From Tetraselmis striata (lineage: Eukaryota; Chlorophyta; Chlorodendrophyceae; Chlorodendrales; Chlorodendraceae): 64,000 nt of DNA. The notes beneath the pieces are model-generated. The model saw only the letters and a list, made by a program, of their open reading frames with translations, was not told the origin of the DNA and ran no database searches. Made by a program: the position numbers and the translations under genes. This document shows positions 58,701 through 64,000 of the stretch, one piece after another. Every line of letters begins with the position of its first letter. The first letter of the stretch is position 1. The stretch is from positions 1-64,000 of the forward strand of contig VCJN01000810.1 of assembly GCA_006384855.1 (NCBI GenBank), given 5' to 3'.

Positions 58701-61292
58701 ATACGTCCATGCATCTGTCAGTTTTCTTTCGAAATCATCCAAACTATCAGCACGTTTTTCTATTTCTATTATATAATATTCTAACTGCCGAACTTCCATA
58801 CGAATAGATTGCCGAGTTAGCCACCTTTCATCACGGGTCGTGCAAGAGATTTGCATTCTTACAGTCCGGGCTCGTAAAGTTTGTAGATGACATGGGGCAG
58901 CCACAATAGGGCGCATCACTGTACCCCAGCGACCCCTTCCCCTACTCTTGAGTGTGATTTGAGCTAGCTAGAAGTCATCGCCACATCTTCGTGTCAGTTT
59001 CATGTTTACCTCAGCTTGTTTTGATGTGGCTTTTGCGGCTCATACGGCGCTTATACAGCTCGAATTCATACGGCTCTTTACGTTACCATACGGCCCGGCG
59101 CCCACCTCCCGCCGTGCAACTTCTTGCACCCGGGAGGATGTCCACCGTTTCTACGACCCGGCCGACGAGCTGCTCGCCCGCCTCAGAGGGCTTCCCAGAC
59201 ACTGTCGCAATGTGTGCGTCATCCGTTACCAAACACCTGACACTACTGCCGCGCGTGTATTCACCCCATTGCGGAAGCTGCTGCTCGACGGCGGCGCGGA
59301 CCCGCTGCTGCGCGACAGAGGCGGCCGGGCGTCGGTGCACTTGGCGGCCTACCACGGCCACACCGCCGCGCTCCGGGCCTTGCTTGCGCGCACGGATGGC
59401 GATGGCATCGACGCCGAGGATGGCGACGGCTTCACCGCCCTTCACCTCTCCGCCCGGTGACGCCGCCTTCTCCCCACTGCTACCTGCCCGACCAGGCCAT
59501 AGCAACAATGAATAGACATCAGGGTCTAGCCAGCCAAGACCATGGTTGAGCAAAGCGCCCAAATATTTACCCGCTTCCACTGGTTAACCCTGCCGCCGCT
59601 ATAAGCAGACAGTCGCTAACCCCCCCCCCCCCCCCCCCAGCGCCACTGCAACAAAGCATGCCACTTACGGTGCTGTATCAGTCTTATAATGGTATTACAA
59701 GGTGCCCAGCCGTCTGTGGTTGCCGTCAATGTTGTCGTGGCGCGTGTCCGCGGAGTCCAAGTACGTGACGATGACGTCGACTTCTGGCTTGTGGGAACTT
59801 GTATCCGCCAACCTCGGCTTCTCCCCGGCTTCGAGTTCCGCACATTGATCCTTGAAGTGGGCCATCGTCCGGGTTATTCTGTATGTCAAAATGTACTGGA
59901 TCCATTGAACTTTTCTATTTACGTTCATACTACCAGGGGCTATGTACGGGTTCCGCGAGTATATTAAGCTAAAAGCAGACGTTTATATTGTTGAAGAATA
60001 TAAGTCTGCCGAGTGTACGCGAGCGTGGCAGCGGATCGGGGCACCCTCTCACCCCGAGGCACGCGGTGCACCGCCCGAGCTCGTCAGGAGGCATCGCCGC
60101 GGCCTTGTACCGCACTTGACGGGTGGCCGTCTGAAGCAGCTGGTCAAGTTCATTCCCAGCGATATACGGTACCATTTAATTGGGTTCGCGGGTCAAAAGA
60201 ATTTTTTTTGCGGCAACGAGTCGAAATTGTATTCGTTGTTTGTTCTGATTCATTTTAGGATGAAGATAGAATTTCCCTCAGTAGAGGGGAAGGGGGGTCA
60301 AAAAGATGCTGTACCTCGAACCCAAAGCGTGCTTATTACGGTGTGCTTCCAGGTTGGCATGCAGCCCTCTGGCAGGGTGACGACAGGGAAGAGGGACAAT
60401 GAGTTGCTGAAGCCGGGCGATAGATGGCGGCGCGCGCCGTGCTAATGCCCGGCCGCCCATGGCGTGCAGGTGGGGGGAGGCCGACAGCGTGGCCATGCTG
60501 CTGGAGGCCGGCGCGCAGCCGATGCGGCCGGGCGGCACCCAGCGCCACACCGCCGCCCACCTCGCAGCCCGATGGGTGCGCCCCGCCCACCGAGTGCTGT
60601 ATATGCTTGTTGCACGCCCCCATCTCATAGTGTATCACGTCGGGAGGCTGTCATGGTGGTGTACAGTGAACCCTAAAGCCACGCAGACCCGTCGCGGGGT
60701 ATAATTTCTGGTACTTTCCTGACATTCTCGAGCAAATTCATCGAAACTCCTTAGAAATCCGGAATTTGATTTCTGGATTTTACGGTACAGCCCTGAATCC
60801 AAAGTGGAATCCACTGCGTTCTCTTTTTGTCATCCTGCAGGTTTTAGTGTCTAGCAGATTAATGCGATACTTCCTTAAACTCTTATGAGACGATGCGGAA
60901 TTCTTTGGAATTCCACATATATATTTCTGGATTTTGGAATTCAGTCCTGAATTCAAATGGATTTCAGGATCCTTGTCCTGTGTCTTCCTGCATGCCTTGT
61001 TGAAAATTTGTGAGACAATCTCTGGAATCCAAAATGATAAGAGAATTTTCTTTCTGCTGAGATCAGACATAAATCCACATGAACTTTGCTCCCTGGGGCC
61101 TGGGCTTACTCCCAAGAATATACATGCGCGCAGGGGCATGTTCAGGTGCTGCGAGTGTTGCTGCGCCACGCGCCCGGCCTGGCGGGTGTGGGATGCTCGC
61201 TCGGGGCCACACCGCTGGCTATTGCACAGGAGTGGGGCAGGCATCCGTGCGTGGAGTACCTACAGCAGAGCCTGAGCTTGAGGAATCAATGA
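52784..61292 (+). CDS. TRM11: TRM11-type tRNA guanosine-N2 methyltransferase fused to ankyrin repeats
   Basis: Trm11 makes N2-methylguanosine at position 10 of tRNAs. Supported exons: 52784-52984, 53623-53673, 54030 to about 54300, 54309-54651, 55551-55713, 56833-57467, 57852-58008, 59278-59456, 60470-60575 and 61134-61292. N-terminus: 'MSAWCLCVWRSGRGAKELAD', 'LCWVSFPSHK' and 'AAERCALLHAAIQ', as in Trm11. SAM motif I: 'LTLDPCCGGGALLAGAACLG', then 'GSDVD'. Catalytic motif: 'FDIIVCDPPYGVRA' (DPPY). 'LLTPGGRLVSWMP' follows in exon 56833-57467, which runs on in the same frame into the first ankyrin unit ('ALDVWRAAWVGDTAAVEGYL'). All later joins keep phase and rebuild clean ankyrin units ('GHHAIVQLLLDGGADPLL', 'LHLSARWGEADSVAMLLEAG', 'HLAARWGHVQVLRVLLRH'), about seven in all. 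The 3' side of exon 3 and the part between 54652 and 55550 are unresolved; a 54752-54990 exon ending in a good GTGAGA donor is possible. Length is about 750 aa, against about 430-460 aa for ordinary Trm11. Confidence 0.85.
53403..53420 (+). repeat. (CTG)n microsatellite
   Basis: Five to six CTG units in an intron of the TRM11-ankyrin gene. Confidence 0.8.
55800..55935 (+). repeat. Intronic repeat family D, copy 1
   Basis: This and 56165-56335, 56490-56650 and 60160-60310 share a loose order: a GCGGG.CAAAAG or ACGAGTCG part, TATTCGTGGTGT, CTGA..ATTTC, then a G-rich GAAGGGGGAGGGGG ending in TCAAAAACGAT. Copies have diverged strongly. All lie in introns of the TRM11-ankyrin gene. Confidence 0.5.
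56165..56335 (+). repeat. Intronic repeat family D, copy 2
   Basis: Contains GTGATGTATTCCTGGTGTAT, CTGACTAATTTCTCC, AAGGGAGGGGGTGTCAAAAA. Confidence 0.5.
56490..56650 (+). repeat. Intronic repeat family D, copy 3
   Basis: Contains CAGCAACGAGTCGG, GGTATTCGTGGTGTCTTCTG, AGAAATTTCAAGA, GGGGGGCTTCAAAAACGATA. Confidence 0.5.
57489..57510. repeat. 22-nt C homopolymer in intron
   Basis: C22 on the sense strand, about 20 nt downstream of the donor of exon 56833-57467. A G23 run (57574-57596) follows in the same intron. Confidence 0.9.
58045..58250 (+). repeat. (TTCYA)n pentanucleotide satellite
   Basis: About 200 nt of imperfect CTATT/CCATT units (TTCTA and TTCCA) in the intron between ankyrin exons 57852-58008 and 59278-59456. 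Confidence 0.9.
58623..58919 (-). pseudogene. Intronic ORF fragment of a repeated unknown protein
   Basis: A 98-codon open frame on the strand opposite to the TRM11-ankyrin gene, inside its largest ankyrin intron. The peptide is charged and helical ('RMEVRQLEYYIIEIEKRADS', 'LDDFERKLTDAWTYCESISE', 'SIEYILYF'). A degenerate relative at 2917-3051 preserves the peptide pattern, so it is a dispersed coding repeat, probably a transposon-gene fragment. The family is not recognised. Confidence 0.5.
60160..60310 (+). repeat. Intronic repeat family D, copy 4
   Basis: Contains GCGGGTCAAAAGAATTTTTT, CGGCAACGAGTCG, TATTCGTTGTTTG, GGGGAAGGGGGGTCAAAAAG. Confidence 0.5.
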
Positions 61293-61514
61293 AGACACTC
61301 AAGCTGCGCAGTGGTGTCGCTGCGGGGTAGCTCTTACTACATACACCATAGGATGACAGAGTGGACATGACTGCGGCTTTGGAATGATGCTTAATACTCA
61401 GTCTTGGGCTTGTGACATATTGCGATATTACCACCACAATCTTGGGCTTGTGACATGCTGTGATACTGCGGAGCCACTGTACAATACCGTGTAGATAACC
61501 AACAATTTTGTTTA
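61293..61514. other. Spacer between the TRM11-ankyrin stop and element copy B
   Basis: About 220 nt holding the 3' UTR of the TRM11-ankyrin gene. A short duplication is present: CTTGGGCTTGTGACAT occurs twice (near 61403 and 61441). Confidence 0.6.
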
Positions 61515-61815
61515 AAGCTTTGTACTTGGGGTTTCCTTTTTCCTCCTGCCCAGAGGGTATGCGGGTGCCGACACTCGTACTTGTGCTTTAGCACGGTTGC
61601 AAAAACACTGGTGCTTAAGCACATGTGCTTTGGCACTCACTAGTGCACTAGTACCGACAGAAGATGTACGGCACTCTGCGTGCCGCCTACTACGGCGAGA
61701 ACGGCGGTTACCCAATACCCATCAAATCTTATAAACCCATCATCGTCCGCTAGACTGGACCGCTTTCTTAGTTTTGTGCTGGCCTCCTGCCCTCACAACA
61801 GAAATTCGCGGTTTC
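61515..61815 (+). repeat. 5' LTR-like repeat of element copy B
   Basis: Matches the reverse complement of 51990-52265 and of 48373-48770. It includes TGTACTTGGGGTTTCC, GGGTATGCGGGTGCCGACAC, a run of TAGTGCACTAGT-like palindromes, GTGCCGCCTACTACGGCGAG, TATAAAC (61730-61736) and CATCGTCCGCTAGACTGGAC. Confidence 0.8.
61730..61736 (+). promoter_or_regulatory. TATA-like box of element copy B
   Basis: CTTATAAAC here, CTTATAAAA in the repeats at 47.6 and 48.6 kb (minus) and CGTATAAAG in copy A's 5' repeat, always followed 11-15 nt later by CATCGTCCGCTAGAC or the same site with one change. The conserved position, about 140-150 nt before ORF1, suggests the element's promoter. Confidence 0.5.
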
Positions 61816-61878
61816 GTACGTGCTCATGCCTTCGGAAACGGTACTAAACCTTCCACCCTCCGCTCGCGCTGCTACCAC

Positions 61879-62988
61879 ATGACGAGCTCAAGCCGAGGCT
61901 CTTCCTTTCTTTCTTCTCCATGCGGCTCTCTCACCGACGACCCCTGGACGGGCCGTGGCTCATCTACCGCCTCCAAGATGGTCGACGTCGGCAAGGCGGC
62001 TGTTGCGGGCGTCGGAACAACAGTTACTGACCACGACCCCATCGAGGCGGCGCGTCGTAAGGCGCAAGATACAAGATTGAAGCAACTCATCTAGGAGCAG
62101 CTCTCCAAGTTCTTCACCACACAAGAGAATCCTATGTTGCCGGTGAAGAGGACGCCATTCAGGGCGGGAACGAGTCCCGCGCCCGTGGTATGGACCAGAA
62201 CGTCCGTGCGCCCTTCGCCCCTTCGAGCGAACCACACTACCTTAATCGGAAACTCGCCCTCGCTACAGCTCTGCCAAGTTTCGAGAACGGGAGGCCTCCC
62301 GACATTCTGCGACGCCCCGGGCTCTTCCCCATAGCCCTCGACCATGTGCTCGAGTATATGCTTAGTAACCCTCGCCTTCAACCGGCAGCAGAAGAATACT
62401 ACCACGCCGCGTGCAACGGGGCTTTCTTCGCTGGCTCGACCATCGAGCTGCGTAAGCTGCTGGCGGCGGCATGCGTCACCGAGGGAATTACCCATGCCTT
62501 CGGGCAACGGCTCGAGGCCATCGTCCACAGCATGGAGCCCATCGATGATGGCCATCGGTTCCGTCAGGCGTACCTCCGCAAGCATTGATGCACCACGGCG
62601 GCAGTTTCGCGCTCGACGATGTACGGGAGCGCTACTTCCGCCCTAGTACCGAGCGAGAACCTAGGGTGGCCCGATTCCTCCGAGCTACTGGAGCTCTACA
62701 TGGACGGCGTCTACAACGCCAACATCGCGAGTGCCGCGAAAACCACTGCCCGCCAGCGCTTCAGCGGCGCCCTCCGGCGCAATGACCGCGACCGGGACAG
62801 TGGCGGCGGCACCCGCGAACACTTTAAGACTACGCGCCCGGCGTCACGACCCATCATTGCAAAGGACGCCACCAAGGACTCTGGTTTGAGCCCCCTCCGG
62901 TCGACGCGGCCGAATGATGGGGTGCTCCGCCGTACCGACCCCCGGCAGGTGCGTTTCGAGGGCATGTCTCCGGGTGCGCCTTTTAGGT
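61879..62988 (+). pseudogene. Gag-like ORF1 of element copy B, broken
   Basis: From ATG 61879 ('MTSSSRGSSFLSSPCGSLTD') to a TAG near 62094. It then continues in other frames at 62190-62588 ('FENGRPPDILRRPGLFP', 'FAGSTIELRKLLAAACVTEG', 'DDGHRFRQAYLRKH') and 62619-62988 ('YMDGVYNANIASAAKTTARQ', 'RFSGALRRNDRDRD'). At least two frame changes and one stop separate these blocks, so the copy is probably inactive. No known domain was recognised. Confidence 0.7.
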
Positions 62989-62992
62989 AACG

Positions 62993-64000
62993 ATGCACTG
63001 GAGTCATCGGCATGAGCGGGACTCTCTCACCACTGACCCTCCTACGCGAGCCGACATCCTCCCTTCACCCTCGTCAGGATCAACCCCTATGGCGCTACCC
63101 TGTCCTTCAACATCTATATCACGAGTCTACACCGACTCCCTCTTTCTAGCGCGGCCTCCCCGACCTGCCATGCGAACCCTCTTCAACCGCCGTCATCGCG
63201 GCGGCCTCTCGCAGGCAGCTAGACGAGCCCGGTACGCACACAACGCTCGCTACGAGGTCAGCGGCTACAGTACCCTGCCGTCATGGCGTCAGCTTCGTGC
63301 CGCCCCTGATTCGGCCAACACCAACCGACGAGAGCCACCCTCAGACCCGGCCGTTGCGTACGATGCGTTCCGGCGTGTCCGCCGCACCGACACCTACCTA
63401 CTTTATCGCCGGCGCCGCAGCAAAGCCTCCCTACAGCAAGCTCATGCGAGGTAGCATCGAGACTCTCTACGGCACAGACGACTGGGGCGCCAATGTGCTC
63501 GATTTGCTGACTACCTCGCTCACGGCCAGCACCTACTCCAACTACGAAGGCAAGATTCGTCTCTTCGCCGAGTTTTGCATCGACGAGGAAGGCATCTCCC
63601 CTTGGACTGTCCCGAGGTTATCGGCGTCCGCTACCCCGCCTGGATATCGCGGAGCGTTGCACCATCAGTGCCGGCTCTCTGCAACCCTACCTCTCAGCCA
63701 TCAACACCTTCCTGCGTCAAACCGGTCGAGATGACGCCCCGGCCACCGGCCCAGCCATCAGCGACATGAAGCGGGCACTTCAAATCCGTCAGCTCAAGAC
63801 TAGCGAGGAGCTGCGACACGCCCCCCTTCCCTGTGACGTCATCACAAACATCCTTGACGACCTTGCTAACCTTATTCCCATGACCACCCAAGCCATGGCT
63901 ACGGAACCATCCTCCGCGAGGGCGCCGTGGTATGCTCAACATTTATGTTTTACTCCCGTGGCGAGTCCAGCGTCTCCTACCGACTCCGCGACATGGCCGT
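62993..64000 (+). pseudogene. Tyrosine recombinase, copy B, partial and frameshifted
   Basis: The reading starts near 62993 and gives 'SRVYTDSLFLARPPRPAMRT' and 'LFNRRHRGGLSQAARRARYA', the N-terminal part also seen in copy A. A frame change near 63390 leads to 'MRGSIETLYG', 'VLDLLTTSLTASTYSNYEGK' and 'IRLFAEFCIDEEG' (63447-63590). A second change leads to 'ISDMKRALQIRQLKTSEELR' and 'LPCDVITNILDDLANLIPMT'; more changes occur before the window end near the Arg I region. It lacks the C-runs that break copy A at 49812 and 50494. Confidence 0.8.

Larger units (their letters stand above)
61515..64000 (+). mobile_element. Tyrosine-recombinase element, copy B (runs off the window)
   Basis: Same order as copy A but on plus: LTR-like repeat (61515-61815), gag-like ORF1 (61879-62988), tyrosine recombinase (62993 to window end). 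The window ends just after the 'RLRDMA' block, so the HxxR box, nucleophile Tyr and 3' repeat lie outside. Relative to copy A it is inverted, and together they bracket the TRM11-ankyrin gene. Confidence 0.8.

Noticed and set aside
1-64000. tRNA, rRNA and CRISPR features
   Set aside because: No cloverleaf-forming sequence with recognisable A and B boxes, no rRNA-like conserved segment, and no regularly spaced repeat array were seen by eye on either strand. A covariance-model search could still find a tRNA I missed.

Overview
This is nuclear-type eukaryotic DNA. Genes are split into many short exons with GT donors and mostly CAG acceptors. Coding exons are GC-rich and sit among AT-richer spacers. 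There is no operon structure, no Shine-Dalgarno signal, and no CRISPR array or bacterial gene set. A unicellular green alga is the best guess (inference). Reasons: a plant-type SPO11 with an Asp-Trp-Asn-Pro Toprim signature, a protein with a motif I associate with plant TIME FOR COFFEE, telomere-like CCCTAAAA stretches, and many long C/G homopolymers in introns. The species cannot be named from sequence alone.

Layout. 1.9-14.6 kb (-): a large filamin/ABP280-repeat protein in about 26 exons. 16.9-18.4 kb (+): a seven-beta-strand lysine-methyltransferase-like enzyme, 336 aa, 5 exons. 18.9-20.2 kb (-): an Ap4A phosphorylase / ATP adenylyltransferase, 312 aa, 3 exons, convergent with the methyltransferase. 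22.7-26.4 kb (+): SPO11, the meiotic double-strand-break transesterase, 375 aa in 12 exons, with every splice phase agreeing. 27.1-31.4 kb (-): a coiled-coil protein of unknown function. 31.4-38.4 kb: gene-poor, AT-rich DNA with short interspersed repeats. 38.4-40.1 kb (-): a Pro/Ala-rich TIC-like protein. 40.1-48.4 kb: repeats and transposon relics. 52.8-61.3 kb (+): a Trm11-type tRNA guanosine methyltransferase fused in frame to about seven ankyrin repeats.

The most unusual feature is a tyrosine-recombinase mobile element present twice, in opposite orientations, on either side of the TRM11-ankyrin gene (48.4-52.3 kb on minus; 61.5 kb to beyond the window end on plus). The more complete copy has long direct repeats with a TATA-like box at both ends, a gag-like ORF1 and a tyrosine-recombinase ORF, and no recognisable reverse transcriptase or RNase H. 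A third, diverged ORF1 relic lies at 46.1-46.9 kb. Comparing the two copies shows C-runs of about five bases, or C/T-rich stretches, in one copy replaced by C21-C23 in the other, so these homopolymers appear to be expanding.

The host genes do not form one pathway. They cover cytoskeletal scaffolding, protein methylation, dinucleotide metabolism, meiotic recombination and tRNA modification. All gene models were derived by reading splice sites and phases by eye. Where an exon or 5' end could not be fixed, the entry says so.
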